Part shown: positions 35,581-45,432 of the stretch, one piece after another
Layout: each line of letters opens with the position of its first letter
Numbering within the stretch: position 1 is the first letter of the stretch
Origin: Armatimonadetes bacterium Uphvl-Ar2
Lineage (GTDB): Bacteria > Armatimonadota > Fimbriimonadia > Fimbriimonadales > Fimbriimonadaceae
Assembly: GCA_002162095.1 (NCBI GenBank)
Contig: CP021424.1
Location: forward strand, 992,001-1,056,000
Length of the DNA stretch: 64,000 nt
Direction: 5' to 3'
The notes under the pieces: generated by a model
Told to the model about the DNA's origin: nothing
Database searches by the model: none
What the model saw: only the letters and a program-made list of their open reading frames with translations
Program-made: the position numbers and the translations under genes

Positions 35581-36212
35581 GCAAGGAATCCCTGGACCAC
35601 CCGCTGAGCGTGCGATTGGCCTTCCCTTTCATCCGGGCGGCGCTGAAGGCATTTCTCTTGTTCCTGGGGCCACTACGAACGACGGGCCGCAAACACGTGC
35701 CGCGAGAGGGATCGCTCCTCATCATTGCTAACCACCTTAGCTATCTCGATCCGCCGGCGGTGCAACTGGCCAGCCCCCGGCTCATTCACTTTATGGCCGG
35801 GATCGAGCTATTTGAACGCGGCGATCGCATCACGCAGTTTGTGAGGTGGTGGCGCGCCTTCCCCGTGAAGCGCGGAGCCAGCGACCGCCGCGCCCTTGCC
35901 CATGCCCTGATGCTGTTGAAGGCCGGGGAGTGCGTCTGCCTCTTCCCCGAAGGCAATCTCAGCGAAGATGGTCAGCTGATGCCCCTTCAACCGGGGTGGT
36001 TTATGCTCGCCCGTAAAACCGGGGCGCGGGTGGTGGCGGCCCGGGTGGACGGCACCCAATACGTGGTGCCCCCGGGGATTGAAAAGTTTCAGAAAGGGAA
36101 AGGCCCAGTGACGGTGCAATGGAGCGAGCCGATCACGATCCCCGAGGGGGATGAACAAGAAATCGCCCAGGCCATGGAAGCCTGGGCGATTGAGCAGCTC
36201 TCGCCGCGCTAG
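35577..36212 (+). CDS. 1-acyl-sn-glycerol-3-phosphate acyltransferase (PlsC-like)
   Basis: A 211-residue acyltransferase with motif I N-H-L-S-Y-L-D (NHx4D), the motif containing V-K-R-G, motif III F-P-E-G-N-L-S, and motif IV V-V-A-A-R-V-D-G. A hydrophobic N-terminal helix would place it on the inner membrane. It acylates lysophosphatidate or a related acceptor in lipid synthesis; the family also has lyso-lipid and ornithine-lipid members, so the acceptor is not certain. The ATG overlaps the MFS stop (ATGA). It ends tail to tail with the oxidase operon. Confidence 0.88.
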   Translation: MSKESLDHPLSVRLAFPFIRAALKAFLLFLGPLRTTGRKHVPREGSLLIIANHLSYLDPPAVQLASPRLIHFMAGIELFERGDRITQFVRWWRAFPVKRGASDRRALAHALMLLKAGECVCLFPEGNLSEDGQLMPLQPGWFMLARKTGARVVAARVDGTQYVVPPGIEKFQKGKGPVTVQWSEPITIPEGDEQEIAQAMEAWAIEQLSPR

Positions 36213-36222
36213 ATCAGCGCGG
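36204..36222. terminator. Palindromic hairpin between convergent plsC and oxidase subunit IV
   Basis: CCGCGCT at 36204-36210 and AGCGCGG at 36216-36222 form a perfect 7-base-pair stem with a 5-base loop. The two opposing stop codons (TAG at 36210-36212 and TGA read on the other strand at 36214-36216) sit on the loop. It could stop transcription from both sides, but no T-run follows on either strand, so an intrinsic terminator is uncertain. Confidence 0.4.
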
Positions 36223-36627
36223 GAGGGCGGACTCGGCGACCGGCTCCCAGCCCTGCACCGGTTCCAGCTGTCGGGTGGCGTAGTCAAACAGCGTCACGCC
36301 CAAAAGTGTGACCCAGAAGAACCCGCCGTAGGCGTAGAGCTTGGTGAGCTTGGTGCTGTACTTGACGCCCATAAAGATCTGGACGACGAGGCCCGCCTTC
36401 CAGAAGGCGATACCGAGCAAAACCAGCCACGCGATGGCCGAGGGGATGCCCTTCACGCCGCCCTCGTAGGGCAGTCGCGCCGCCACGACGGTGGCGATCA
36501 TGAGGCCCATGAGGACGAAGAACGTTTGCAGGAGCTTGGCCTGCGGGATGACGTGGTGCCCGCTGTGGCCGTGATCCCCGTGCCCGTGGTCGCCGTGCCC
36601 GTTGGTGGTGGAAGTATGTTCAGACAT
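36214..36627 (-). CDS. Cytochrome c oxidase subunit IV (caa3-type)
   Basis: A 137-residue protein with a His/Gly/Asp-rich N-terminus (residues 9-27) and three membrane segments starting at K-L-L-Q-T-F-F-V-L-M. The prokaryotic subunit IV family (COX4-pro) has the same three-helix plan. It is the last gene of the respiratory operon, 16 bases after subunit III. The His-rich head could bind metal, which is speculation. Confidence 0.85.
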   Translation of the reverse strand: MSEHTSTTNGHGDHGHGDHGHSGHHVIPQAKLLQTFFVLMGLMIATVVAARLPYEGGVKGIPSAIAWLVLLGIAFWKAGLVVQIFMGVKYSTKLTKLYAYGGFFWVTLLGVTLFDYATRQLEPVQGWEPVAESALPR

Positions 36628-36643
36628 GATTCAAGAGCCTCCT

Positions 36644-37339
36644 TTACTTGGGCATCAGATAGAACAAGGGGAAGAGGAAGATCCACACCAAGTCCACAAA
36701 GTGCCAGTACAGCCCCACCATTTCGGTCGGGACGTAGTCGGTGATGACATCCGGGCGCTTCTTGATGAGCCGGATGAGCCAAACGAAGATGAGAACGCCA
36801 ATCAGGACGTGCAATGCGTGCAGCCCCGTGATGGCGAAGTACATGCTAAAGAACAGCCGGGCCACGTCCACGTTGGTGTCCGCGCCGTAATAGGCGAGGT
36901 AACGCGACTGGAAGCCGGGGTTCGGGAAGAGCCCGTGGCTGAACTTAGGCGCCCACTCAAATATGAGCTTGATGGCGAGGAACAGTGTCCCGCAGACGGC
37001 CGCCCCCCACAGCATGTTGCACACCTTCTTCAGTTGATTCTTTTGATGGTAGTGCACGGCCATGGCCACCATCCAGCTACTGATGAGCAGGATCGTGGTG
37101 TTCAGCGCCCCGATCTTGTAATCGAGGTGGTGCGAAGTCACGTAGAAGACCGCGTTGTGCTTCCAGGCGTATAGCCCGTAGATGAAGAACAGCGGCCCGA
37201 AGAACATGACTTCGTTGACCAGGAACGCCCACATCCCTACGATGTAGGTTTCCTGCTGTTGATCAATATCCTCGAACTGAGGATAGACCTCCGGCATATC
37301 CGGAGACCTCAGGTGCCCGTCGTGTGCGTGTGCAGCCAT
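36644..37339 (-). CDS. ctaE: Cytochrome c oxidase subunit III
   Basis: A 231-residue integral membrane protein with about seven segments expected for subunit III; it has the E-V-M-F-F segment near residue 40 and the H-A-L-H-V-L-I-G motif, followed by [14 protein letters not shown] at the end, which are typical of the family. It stabilises the oxidase core. It starts one base after the ctaD stop. Confidence 0.93.
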   Translation of the reverse strand: MAAHAHDGHLRSPDMPEVYPQFEDIDQQQETYIVGMWAFLVNEVMFFGPLFFIYGLYAWKHNAVFYVTSHHLDYKIGALNTTILLISSWMVAMAVHYHQKNQLKKVCNMLWGAAVCGTLFLAIKLIFEWAPKFSHGLFPNPGFQSRYLAYYGADTNVDVARLFFSMYFAITGLHALHVLIGVLIFVWLIRLIKKRPDVITDYVPTEMVGLYWHFVDLVWIFLFPLFYLMPK

Positions 37340-37340
37340 G

Positions 37341-39029
37341 TTACTTCGTCACCTTTTCCTTCATTTCGCGGCGGTAGCTTTCGGAATCTTCGATCGCGTC
37401 GTAGTTGTAAACCGGGCCCACCACCTTCGGCATGCCTTCAAAGTTGAGGGTGATCGGCGGCGAGGAGGCCGCTTCCCACTCGAGGCCGGTAGCGCCCCAC
37501 GGGTTCGGACCGGCAATCGGGCCACTCTTGAGCGACTTGAGCAGATAGAACACCGGCATCAAGAAGCCAATCCCAAGTACGGTGGAACCGGCCGTGGAGA
37601 GCACGTTGTAGATCTGCCACTCCGGCGCGATGTAGTAGTAGTGGTAGCGGCGCGGCATGCCCAGGTAACCGAGGATGAACTGCGGGAAGAACGTGAAGTT
37701 AAACCCGACGAACACCACGATGGCGCTGACGCGACCCCAGAACTCGGAGTACATGCGACCGAACATCTTGGGCCACCAGAAGTGGAGGCCACCCAGGAAC
37801 GCCATAACCGTCCCGCCCACCATGACGTAGTGGAAGTGCGCGACGATGAAGTACGTACCCGTGAGGTGGATGTCAGTGCCGATGGCGGAGAGGTACAGAC
37901 CGGTGAGACCCCCGATCGTGAACAGACCGAGGAAGCCGAGCGCGTAGATCATCGGCGTCGAGAAGATCACCGAGCCCTTCCACATCGTCAAGCTCCAGTT
38001 GAAGACCTTGATGGCGGACGGCACCGCAACCAAGAACGAGATGAGCGAGAAGATGATGCCTTGGTACACGCTCTGAGAGCTAACGTACATGTGGTGGCCC
38101 CAGACCAAGAAGCCGAGACCGGCAATGGCCATGGAGCTGAACGCCACGAACTTATAGCCGAAGACCGGGCGGCGGCTAAAGCACGCCATGATCTCGCTGA
38201 TGATGCCCATGCCGGGCAGCAGCATGATGTAGACCGCCGGGTGGCTATAGAACCAGAACATGTGCTGGAACAGCACCGGGTCGCCCCCGAGTTCCGGACT
38301 AAAGATGCCGATGCGTAGACCGCGTTCCAGCGCCACCAAAAGCAGCGTGATGGCCACCACCGGCGTGCCGAGGATGACGATGATGCTGGTGGCGTAGTGC
38401 GACCATACGTAGAGCGGCAACCGGAACCAGGTCATGCCCGGGGCGCGCATCTTGTGAATGGTGGCGATGAAGTTGACCCCCGTCATGATCGAGCTAAAAC
38501 CGGCGAGGAACAGGCCGACCAGCGCGAGCGTGATTTGAGTCTGAGAATAGAGAGAGCTGAGAGGCGTGTAGAACGTCCAGCCCGCATCGACGCCGCCCAT
38601 GATGAGGGCGATGATGAAGAGCAGGCCACCCAGCATGAAGACGTACCAGGAGGCGAGGTTCAACCTGGGGAACGCCAAGTCACGCGCCCCGATCATCAAG
38701 GGGATCAGGAAGTTGCCTAGCACCGCCGGAATGGCCGCGACCAGGAAGAAGAAGATCATGATGATCCCGTGGGCGCTGAACATCTTGTTGTAGGTTTCGC
38801 TGTTCAGCAACGTCCCCATCGGCGAGGTCAGTTCGGCGCGGATAAACGCGGCCGCCAACCCGCCCAAGAAGAAGAAGAACGTGACGCTGATGAGATACAG
38901 CACCGCGATCCGCTTGTGGTCGCCCGTAAGCAACCACGATTTGATCGTGTGGTCTGCGTTCAGATAGTTCTTCTTAGGTGCGGCGGGCTCTTCTCTCTCC
39001 ACCGCTTGTTCAATCACAGTACTGCTCAT
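37341..39029 (-). CDS. ctaD: Cytochrome c oxidase subunit I (caa3-type, A2 class)
   Basis: The 562-residue catalytic subunit has 12 or more membrane segments and binds heme a, heme a3 and CuB. The CuB/heme region includes [16 protein letters not shown] and H-F-H-Y-V, holding the His ligands. The Y-S-H-P-x-V version in place of the Glu-bearing G-H-P-E-V marks the A2 class of heme-copper oxidases, as in Rhodothermus marinus caa3, where a Tyr-Ser pair replaces the D-channel Glu. It is four bases overlapped with ctaC, giving coupled translation. Confidence 0.96.
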   Translation of the reverse strand: MSSTVIEQAVEREEPAAPKKNYLNADHTIKSWLLTGDHKRIAVLYLISVTFFFFLGGLAAAFIRAELTSPMGTLLNSETYNKMFSAHGIIMIFFFLVAAIPAVLGNFLIPLMIGARDLAFPRLNLASWYVFMLGGLLFIIALIMGGVDAGWTFYTPLSSLYSQTQITLALVGLFLAGFSSIMTGVNFIATIHKMRAPGMTWFRLPLYVWSHYATSIIVILGTPVVAITLLLVALERGLRIGIFSPELGGDPVLFQHMFWFYSHPAVYIMLLPGMGIISEIMACFSRRPVFGYKFVAFSSMAIAGLGFLVWGHHMYVSSQSVYQGIIFSLISFLVAVPSAIKVFNWSLTMWKGSVIFSTPMIYALGFLGLFTIGGLTGLYLSAIGTDIHLTGTYFIVAHFHYVMVGGTVMAFLGGLHFWWPKMFGRMYSEFWGRVSAIVVFVGFNFTFFPQFILGYLGMPRRYHYYYIAPEWQIYNVLSTAGSTVLGIGFLMPVFYLLKSLKSGPIAGPNPWGATGLEWEAASSPPITLNFEGMPKVVGPVYNYDAIEDSESYRREMKEKVTK

Positions 39030-40111
39030 GGGTTGTTCCTCAGATCGTGGGCCTGCGAAGCACCGGCAGAACCGCGCTCATTGGCGATATCCACCGGGTC
39101 CTTACGTCCCACCGGAAAGTCTCGACCGGTCTTCTCCGGTTGCTCGTATTCGCCCTTAACGGGGCTGGTGCCGCCTTGGCCCAGGCTCTTCATGTAGGCG
39201 ACCAGGTTCAGAACCTGCTCCTCGCTCAGCACGCCGTCGTAGGCTTGCATCGTGCGCTCATAGCCTTCGGTCAGCCGGTTCCAGGGGCGGAGAATGCTCT
39301 CGCGGAGGTAGTCCTCGTTGGCCACGGCCGTCGTGCCATCGGCCAGCTTGCGGGTGGAGCCATAGATGCCCACCACGCTCGGGGCGCGCTCATTGTCCAG
39401 GGTCTGGTGGCAGTTGCCGCAGCCCTTGTCATCCCAAATCTGCTTGCCCGCTTCGGCCATTGTCAGGTTCGTCTTGGCGTAGCGGTTGCCACCGTTGGCC
39501 ATCCAGGCATCGAACTCGGCTTGCGGCAAGACGTGAACGTAGCCGACCATTTCGGAGTGCTGCGTGCCGCAGTGAATGGCGCAGAACATCTTGTACGTGC
39601 CGGGCTTGGTGGCCGTGAAGTGCAGCTGCGTGTAGCGGCCCGGCACCACGTGGTATTGCGCGCGAAAATCGGGCAGGTACATGGCGTGGACCACGTCTTG
39701 GCTGATCATGGTGAGCTTCACCGGCGCGCCTAGGGGCACGGTGATCTCGTTGTTTTCGCGAATGCCATTCATGTGCTGGGCATGCCACATCCAGCGCTTA
39801 CCGATGACAAAGATTTCTTGAGCTTCCTTCGGCATGGTGCGGGCCTCGATGAACAAAACGGCCGACCAGACGAAGATGACCATCCCCAGGATCGTCGGGA
39901 CACCCATAAGCAACATTTCTAGCTTGGTGTTGTGGCTCGACGGATTACTGCGATCAGCGTTTGACCCGCGCTTGTACTTACTCGCAAGGGCGAGAATCAG
40001 GACTGCCACCATGATCGTGAAGATCACGGTGAGGCCACTGATCACCCAAAAGAGGGCGTCGTATCTCGGGGCAAACTCGCTGGCTTGCGGTGGCATGAGG
40101 GGGAAGTTCAT
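39026..40111 (-). CDS. ctaC: Cytochrome c oxidase subunit II with fused cytochrome c domain
   Basis: A 361-residue subunit with two N-terminal membrane helices, the CuA cupredoxin domain (H in V-V-H-A-M-Y and [12 protein letters not shown]) and a C-terminal cytochrome c domain (C-G-N-C-H, residues about 245-249, plus a distal Met candidate in E-R-T-M-Q-A-Y). This layout defines a caa3-type oxidase. In CuA the usual Glu in C-x-E-x-C is Ile here; the Glu normally contributes only a backbone carbonyl, so the centre may still form. Confidence 0.94.
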   Translation of the reverse strand: MNFPLMPPQASEFAPRYDALFWVISGLTVIFTIMVAVLILALASKYKRGSNADRSNPSSHNTKLEMLLMGVPTILGMVIFVWSAVLFIEARTMPKEAQEIFVIGKRWMWHAQHMNGIRENNEITVPLGAPVKLTMISQDVVHAMYLPDFRAQYHVVPGRYTQLHFTATKPGTYKMFCAIHCGTQHSEMVGYVHVLPQAEFDAWMANGGNRYAKTNLTMAEAGKQIWDDKGCGNCHQTLDNERAPSVVGIYGSTRKLADGTTAVANEDYLRESILRPWNRLTEGYERTMQAYDGVLSEEQVLNLVAYMKSLGQGGTSPVKGEYEQPEKTGRDFPVGRKDPVDIANERGSAGASQAHDLRNNP

Positions 40112-40117
40112 CGTTTC

Positions 40118-40975
40118 TTACTCGGTTCCGCGCTTGAGGGCACGGCGCTCCTTAATCAGTGAAGTCGTGATGAACAGCGCCAGGGAGAGGACCGTCAGGA
40201 GTCCAAACACCTTGAGCGTGTTCATGATGTTGAGGGACCGCGCTCCCGTGAGCGGGTCAATGTCAATGCAGGCGAGATAGAAGGGGCGCTCGTCGCGCGG
40301 GCCCATCCGGCCTTCGTTTGCGGTGGCCAGGGCCTCCCGGATCATAAAGGCGCTGTACTCAGTGGTGACGAAGTAGCGCGACACGTTGCCTGCCGGGCTA
40401 AGAACAATGATCCCCGCCGGGTGCACCACGTTGTCGCTCTTGGCGTCGTAGGTGTACTTGAACCCCACGGCATCGGCGAGGCGGCGCACTTCCTTTTCTT
40501 CACCCACCAAGAAATGCCAGCCGTCCTCCGTCATCGCGGTGCGACGGTTGGCCGGATACCCCTCGAGGGTGCGAATCTTGGCCGACCGGGCGTGGGCCGG
40601 GGTCTCGGAGGGCTTGATGCTGATGGTGATGACGCGGTACTCGCGCCCAATCTCCTGCGTCTTGAGGCCCTTCAGCTCCTTCGTCAGGTTGAAGAGGATA
40701 TCCAAGCAGACGCTGGTGCAATCGTAGAAAACGAAGGTGAGAATCGTTGGCTTCTTGCCGAGGAGTTCTTCCAGTCGCACCGTGCGTCCTTCCTCGTTGA
40801 CGAGGCGGACGTCCTTCGGCACCATAGCACCCAGCTTCTGCTCAATGCGCATATCGCCCGCAGCCTCCGCCGGCACCCGGGATTGACCCGGAATCGGCTG
40901 ATCCTTATAGCCATAGAATTGAGCCGCGCTGAGCGCGGTGATCAAGACCAGGATAGCGGTGACGAAATGTCGCAT
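40118..40975 (-). CDS. SCO1/SenC-family copper chaperone with C-terminal membrane anchor
   Basis: A thioredoxin-like protein of 285 residues that delivers copper to the CuA site of subunit II. The copper motif is C-T-S-V-C (CxxxC) with the distant His in N-V-V-H-P-A-G. The N-terminus has a signal peptide, and unusually there is also a C-terminal membrane helix (about residues 252-274), so it would be a tail-anchored periplasmic protein. It lies directly between the ACIII genes and ctaC. Confidence 0.9.
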   Translation of the reverse strand: MRHFVTAILVLITALSAAQFYGYKDQPIPGQSRVPAEAAGDMRIEQKLGAMVPKDVRLVNEEGRTVRLEELLGKKPTILTFVFYDCTSVCLDILFNLTKELKGLKTQEIGREYRVITISIKPSETPAHARSAKIRTLEGYPANRRTAMTEDGWHFLVGEEKEVRRLADAVGFKYTYDAKSDNVVHPAGIIVLSPAGNVSRYFVTTEYSAFMIREALATANEGRMGPRDERPFYLACIDIDPLTGARSLNIMNTLKVFGLLTVLSLALFITTSLIKERRALKRGTE

Positions 40976-40984
40976 GAATTGTCC

Positions 40985-41476
40985 TTAGCGGGTTGCGGGG
41001 GTTGGGTTCTCAGCCGTGGTGGTCGGGGCCGGCGTGGTGGGAGCCCAGCGCGGCAGCTTGCCCTGAGAGGCAACCACGGCCATGGCATCCACGACGGGAA
41101 TCTTGGCGGCGGTCTTCTCCTTGTTCGCCCACCCGTAGGTGGCCAGCTTGTCGGCTTCCTTCTTCCGGAGGTCCGAAGTGTCCTTACTGGCCGTGACGTT
41201 GCTTTGCAGCAACGGAGCCGGAGCTTCGGGCATGCGGCGGCGGACATCCGGTTGGTTCGCGGTTTGGAACTTGCCCTCGCGGAACCACGGAATGAAGTCC
41301 GGACCCATGAAAATCAACGAGATGAACGCGAGGATAAAGAACCCGGTGGTGACTCCGAAGAACCAGACCGTGCCCTTCGGCGCCTGGTCCACGTCGAAGT
41401 CGCGGGTTTCGTAATTCATCTCCTCCAGGAGGTTGAGATCCTGGGGGTGTTCGTCGTGATCGTGATGATTAGCCAT
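40985..41476 (-). CDS. Small single-pass membrane protein of the ACIII-oxidase operon
   Basis: A 163-residue protein with a His/Asp-rich N-terminus, one membrane helix (about residues 35-57) and a Pro/Thr/Ala-rich tail. I recognise no family. It overlaps actF by 8 bases and lies 9 bases before the SCO gene, so it is clearly part of the operon. By position it could be the extra small subunit (ActG-like) reported in some alternative complex III enzymes or an assembly factor; this is inference. Confidence 0.72.
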   Translation of the reverse strand: MANHHDHDEHPQDLNLLEEMNYETRDFDVDQAPKGTVWFFGVTTGFFILAFISLIFMGPDFIPWFREGKFQTANQPDVRRRMPEAPAPLLQSNVTASKDTSDLRKKEADKLATYGWANKEKTAAKIPVVDAMAVVASQGKLPRWAPTTPAPTTTAENPTPATR

Positions 41477-42665
41477 GGTTTGCCGCCAGTTGGTAGTCGG
41501 AGCCGTTCACAAGTTCCGGTCGGGACTTGTATTGCAGGGCGAAGACGAGGAGCCACAGGCCACCCATGGCGAACAAGCCCCCGATGAGTGTGAGCGCATT
41601 CGGCGAGGTCAAGTGCAAGCTGGGAACGACCACGTAGTAGAAGTCGAACATCCGCACCGAGAACACCCAGCCCCCCAGGGCGGCAAAGACCGCCGGGTTG
41701 CGGCGCGAGGCCGGCTGGAGAAGCACGATGAACGGAATGAGGAACTGCGCGAACATGCCCATGCCGGCCAGAGTGCTGTACGGCTGGACCGAGCGATCCA
41801 CAAACCACACCGTGAACTCGGGCAAGTTCCCGCTCCAGGTGATGAGGAACTGGCTGAACGTGAAGTACGCCCAAAGCAGGGTGAACGCCAGAGTCAGCAC
41901 CCCGATGTCGTAGGTGAACTTCTCGTTGATGATGCCCACGAACGGAGCGCGCTTGTGCTGCGTGCCGACGGTCATGCCGGTGAAGGCGAGACCGGCCAGC
42001 GCGAAGCCCACCATCAGCCACACCCCATAGATGGTGCTGAACCAGTGCGCGTCGAGGCTCATGAGAACGCTGGTGTAGAAGAAGTTGAGCAGCAGAACGA
42101 AGAAGAGCAATCCCGGTGGCGCCCACACGGCCCGCTTGTCGGCGTAGCTCTTGTCCCCGGTGGCGTCTTCCTTGCGTTGGAGCGCCTGAAGCTGGTAGCT
42201 CCAGAAGATCATGAACGCGAAGAACCCGAACGTGGTGATGTAGAACACGGTGGGGTTTAGATAGAACGCCTTGTTCTGCAGGATCTTGTCGACCGCCACG
42301 ACTTCCGGCTTCATCCACTTGTAGATGAGCTTGAGGTTCATGGCGATGGGCAGGAACGCGACCGCCTGAATCACCAGCATGAGCGGCGAACAAGCCGATT
42401 CCCAGATGCGAAGCACCGGGCGGCTCCACCGCGCGCGAATGGTGTGGTGCAGCAACATCAGACCGAAGCAGCCGATGGTCATGCCGGACCAAAACATGTA
42501 GCCGTAGAGGTAGCTGCGGAGCATGTTTTCCATGCCCGCGCCCATCCCGGTGGCAGCAAAGAGGCCCCCGCCGACCAACAAGAGCAACACCCCAAGGATG
42601 GAGTAGTTGGTACCGATCGTATTCTTCGGCGCGGATTCATGCATGGTCGTTTCGGTATCGCTCAT
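41469..42665 (-). CDS. actF: Alternative complex III subunit ActF
   Basis: A 398-residue polytopic membrane protein with about 10 helices; it belongs to the ActF family (quinol:cytochrome c oxidoreductase, quinone-associated subunit), paralogous to the NrfD-like ActC but shorter. It contains H-T-I-R-A-R-W-S-R-P near residue 75 and a W-A-Y-F-T-F-S-Q-F region. It overlaps the next small gene, and its start overlaps the stop of actE by one base. Confidence 0.9.
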   Translation of the reverse strand: MSDTETTMHESAPKNTIGTNYSILGVLLLLVGGGLFAATGMGAGMENMLRSYLYGYMFWSGMTIGCFGLMLLHHTIRARWSRPVLRIWESACSPLMLVIQAVAFLPIAMNLKLIYKWMKPEVVAVDKILQNKAFYLNPTVFYITTFGFFAFMIFWSYQLQALQRKEDATGDKSYADKRAVWAPPGLLFFVLLLNFFYTSVLMSLDAHWFSTIYGVWLMVGFALAGLAFTGMTVGTQHKRAPFVGIINEKFTYDIGVLTLAFTLLWAYFTFSQFLITWSGNLPEFTVWFVDRSVQPYSTLAGMGMFAQFLIPFIVLLQPASRRNPAVFAALGGWVFSVRMFDFYYVVVPSLHLTSPNALTLIGGLFAMGGLWLLVFALQYKSRPELVNGSDYQLAANHG

Positions 42666-43321
42666 TAGTGGGCGCCTCCTGCGCTATGGTCTTCGCCCTT
42701 GCCGTGCTTGCCCTCCGGCTTTTGCTGCGAGGGAAGCGGCGGCGGGTTGTCCACCTTGGCGCGCATATCGGCCGGGAGTGCACTGGCCGGCGCGAACTGG
42801 CTGTACTGCAGCGTGCGGATGTACGCCACGATCGCCCAGCGGTCATTCGGATCCGGCAAGCGGTCGGAGAACGGATACATCGTCCCGAAGCCGTTGGTGA
42901 TCACGTCGAAGATGTGACCGTCCGGCAGTTCGCGCAGACGATCCGTGTGGTAGCTCGCCACCGGCTGGGCCAGGGTGAGCCCGCGCTGAGCGATCATGCC
43001 TTCGCCGTCGCCCACCGCGCCGTGGCAGTGCGTACAGAAGATTTGGTACCGCTCCTTGCCTCGGGCGATCAGCTCCTTGGTGACGGCCATCGGGATCTCG
43101 CGCACCAACTTGCCGTTGGCGTCGTAACCCGTGCGGACCGGCCGCGTTAGACCGACGTCCTCGGTGGCCACGGTGCCCGGCACGTTCGGCCGCGAAGAAA
43201 GGCCATCCGCAAAGAAGTCACTCTCGCGGTTCACCTTCGCCTTGGGTTGCAGCCACATATCGCGGTGGCAACCGCCAGCCAGCAAGCTCAGCAGAGCCAA
43301 CGCCCACAACGACTTTTTCAT
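42665..43321 (-). CDS. actE: Alternative complex III subunit ActE, monoheme cytochrome c lipoprotein
   Basis: A 218-residue lipoprotein (lipobox L-A-G-G-C, Cys about residue 18) with a single heme c motif C-T-H-C-H and a Met in F-G-T-M-Y-P that may be the sixth ligand. ActE is one of the two electron-exit cytochromes of the complex. The tail is rich in His, Lys and Gly. The ATG at 43321 fits the signal peptide; the frame's longer N-terminal part lies within actD and is rejected. Confidence 0.92.
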   Translation of the reverse strand: MKKSLWALALLSLLAGGCHRDMWLQPKAKVNRESDFFADGLSSRPNVPGTVATEDVGLTRPVRTGYDANGKLVREIPMAVTKELIARGKERYQIFCTHCHGAVGDGEGMIAQRGLTLAQPVASYHTDRLRELPDGHIFDVITNGFGTMYPFSDRLPDPNDRWAIVAYIRTLQYSQFAPASALPADMRAKVDNPPPLPSQQKPEGKHGKGEDHSAGGAH

Positions 43322-43920
43322 TAGTAGCCCTCCGAGGTCATCACGTGCTCCACGCTTTCGGCGCCCATTTCGTGCATCAGGCTGGCCACTTGGTCCGGCG
43401 CGTAGCGCGGGTCGGTGGCTTCGACGCAGAGGAAGTAGCGATCCTGGGAGGCCCGGTGGAACGCTTCGGCGTTGAAGATCGGGTGGTGCGGCTTCGGCAG
43501 CCCGCAAAGCGCGAACAGCCCGCCCACCACGGCAAAGGCCGTGAGGAGGATCGTGCACTCGAACATGACCGGGATAAACATGGGCCAGCTGAAGATGGGC
43601 TTGCCGCCGGTGTTGTGCGCGTATTGCCACATGGCCGGCAGCTCGATGCCAATGCGATTGAGCGCGCCGCCGGTGATGGCCTGCAGGCCCATACCCACGA
43701 CGGCCCCCGTGAGACCGCCCGCCAACGCACCGTAGTGCAGGCGGAAGTCCTTGAAGTTCATGACATCCGCCAGCCCGTGCACCGGCACCGGCGAATAGGC
43801 ATCCAGCTTCTTGTAGCCCGCGTTCACCACCGCTTGGGTGGCCGCCAGCAGTTCATCCGCCGTGGCAAACCCAGCGACAGTGCCGTAAGGCTTCGGTGCG
43901 GTATCTCGACCGTGACTCAT
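43321..43920 (-). CDS. actD: Alternative complex III subunit ActD (DUF3341)
   Basis: A 199-residue protein with the DUF3341 plan: N-terminal soluble part, two membrane helices (about residues 65-85 and 112-140) and a short soluble C-terminus with D-R-Y-F-L-C-V-E-A. Typical ActD features are the P-Y-G-T-V-A-G-F start and the Y-S-P-V-P-V-H-G segment. It lies 18 bases after actC and overlaps actE by one base. Confidence 0.92.
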   Translation of the reverse strand: MSHGRDTAPKPYGTVAGFATADELLAATQAVVNAGYKKLDAYSPVPVHGLADVMNFKDFRLHYGALAGGLTGAVVGMGLQAITGGALNRIGIELPAMWQYAHNTGGKPIFSWPMFIPVMFECTILLTAFAVVGGLFALCGLPKPHHPIFNAEAFHRASQDRYFLCVEATDPRYAPDQVASLMHEMGAESVEHVMTSEGY

Positions 43921-43938
43921 TTTGGGTCTCCGTGCGGC

Positions 43939-45432
43939 TTAGTGAGCCGGGGCGGCCTCCGGATCCGCGCCGTGTCCGTGACCATGCTCGGCGTGCGCCT
44001 CGTGGTCGAGCTGATGCTTAAGCTCCTTGATTTCGAAGATGTTGATCATGGGCAGGAACCGGATGAACAGCAGAAGGAGGAAGACGAACAACCCCATGGT
44101 GCCGAAGAACATGGCGAAGTCCCATCCCGTCGGCGTGTAGTAGCCGTAGCTACTGGGCAGGTAGTCGCGGGTGAGCGAGATCGGGATGATCACGTACCGT
44201 TCGAACCACATCCCCACGCTGACGCTGGCAGAGACCAGCATGAGCACGGTCAGGTTCTGGCGCATCTTTGGAATCCAGAGGATCTGCGGAATGATGCCGT
44301 TGAACAAGATGAGGAGCCAGAACGCCCACGAATACGGAGCCTGGAGAATCTCCCAGCGGTTGTGGAAGAGGCTGAGTTCCCAGGGCACGCCACTGTAGAT
44401 GGCGTAGAAGATTTCCATCGCGTACCCGTAGACCACGATGAGACCCGTCGCCAGCATGACCTTGGCCATCCAGTCGAAGTGCTTCATGGTGACGAAGGCT
44501 TCGAGCTTGTACCACTTGCGGATGGGAATCATCAGCGTGATCACCATGGCGAACCCGGCAAACACGGCGCCCGCCACGAAGTACGGCGGGAAGATGGTGA
44601 CGTTCCAGCCGGGGACGATCCCCATGGCAAAGTCGAACGACACGATGGTGTGCACCGAGAGAACGAGCGGAGTGGAAATCCCGGCCAGGATCAGCGAGGC
44701 GTGCTCGTAGCGCACCCAGTCCTTGGCGGAACCCTTCCAACCCATCGAAGCCACCCCGAACGCCACCCGGGCAATCTTGCCCTTGGCGCGGTCGCGGAGC
44801 GTCGCGAAGTCAGGGATGAGACCGACGAACCAGAAGAGGATCGAAACGGTCATGTACGTGCTCACCGCAAAGACGTCCCAGACGAGCGGCGAGCGGAAGT
44901 TCGGCCACATCCCGAGAACGTTCGGGTAGGGGAACAGCCAGTACGCCACCCACGGGCGGCCGGTGTGCAGGAGCGGGTAGATCCCCGCGCACATAACAGC
45001 GAAGATCGTCATCGCTTCCGCGAAGCGGTTAATGGAGTTGCGCCACTTTTGGCGGAGCAGCAAGAGAATGGCGGAGATCAGGGTGCCGGCGTGGCCGATC
45101 CCGATCCACCAAACAAAGTTGATGATGTCGAAGCCCCAACCGACCGGCTGGTTGTTTCCCCAAATCCCGATCCCGGTGAAGACCAGGACGGCAATGGAGA
45201 CCAGCAGGATGTTGACGAACAAGAACCCGATCCCCATAAAGAGGAACCAGGGGCTGTTGTAGCCTTCCGGCGCCGGAATCTTGACGTTCAGCTTGCCGAG
45301 CTTAAGGTGATTGATGGCCGGCTGGGTATGCGTCTTCGGATCGAGGACGATATCGGCGATCGCGGCGTCAATAGACGCCTCTGTATGCTCGCCTTCCAGC
45401 AGGCTCTTATCAATGGATGGTTCGTATGCCAT
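43939..45432 (-). CDS. actC: Alternative complex III subunit ActC (NrfD/PsrC-like quinol-binding)
   Basis: A 497-residue integral membrane protein of the NrfD family with about 10 helices and a His-rich C-terminus (A-H-A-E-H-G-H-G-H-G). It is the quinol-binding membrane subunit. Segments such as W-W-I-G-I-G-H-A-G-T-L-I-S-A and H-A-S-L-I-L-A-G-I-S-T-P-L-V are characteristic. Its start overlaps the stop of actB by one base. Confidence 0.93.
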   Translation of the reverse strand: MAYEPSIDKSLLEGEHTEASIDAAIADIVLDPKTHTQPAINHLKLGKLNVKIPAPEGYNSPWFLFMGIGFLFVNILLVSIAVLVFTGIGIWGNNQPVGWGFDIINFVWWIGIGHAGTLISAILLLLRQKWRNSINRFAEAMTIFAVMCAGIYPLLHTGRPWVAYWLFPYPNVLGMWPNFRSPLVWDVFAVSTYMTVSILFWFVGLIPDFATLRDRAKGKIARVAFGVASMGWKGSAKDWVRYEHASLILAGISTPLVLSVHTIVSFDFAMGIVPGWNVTIFPPYFVAGAVFAGFAMVITLMIPIRKWYKLEAFVTMKHFDWMAKVMLATGLIVVYGYAMEIFYAIYSGVPWELSLFHNRWEILQAPYSWAFWLLILFNGIIPQILWIPKMRQNLTVLMLVSASVSVGMWFERYVIIPISLTRDYLPSSYGYYTPTGWDFAMFFGTMGLFVFLLLLFIRFLPMINIFEIKELKHQLDHEAHAEHGHGHGADPEAAPAH

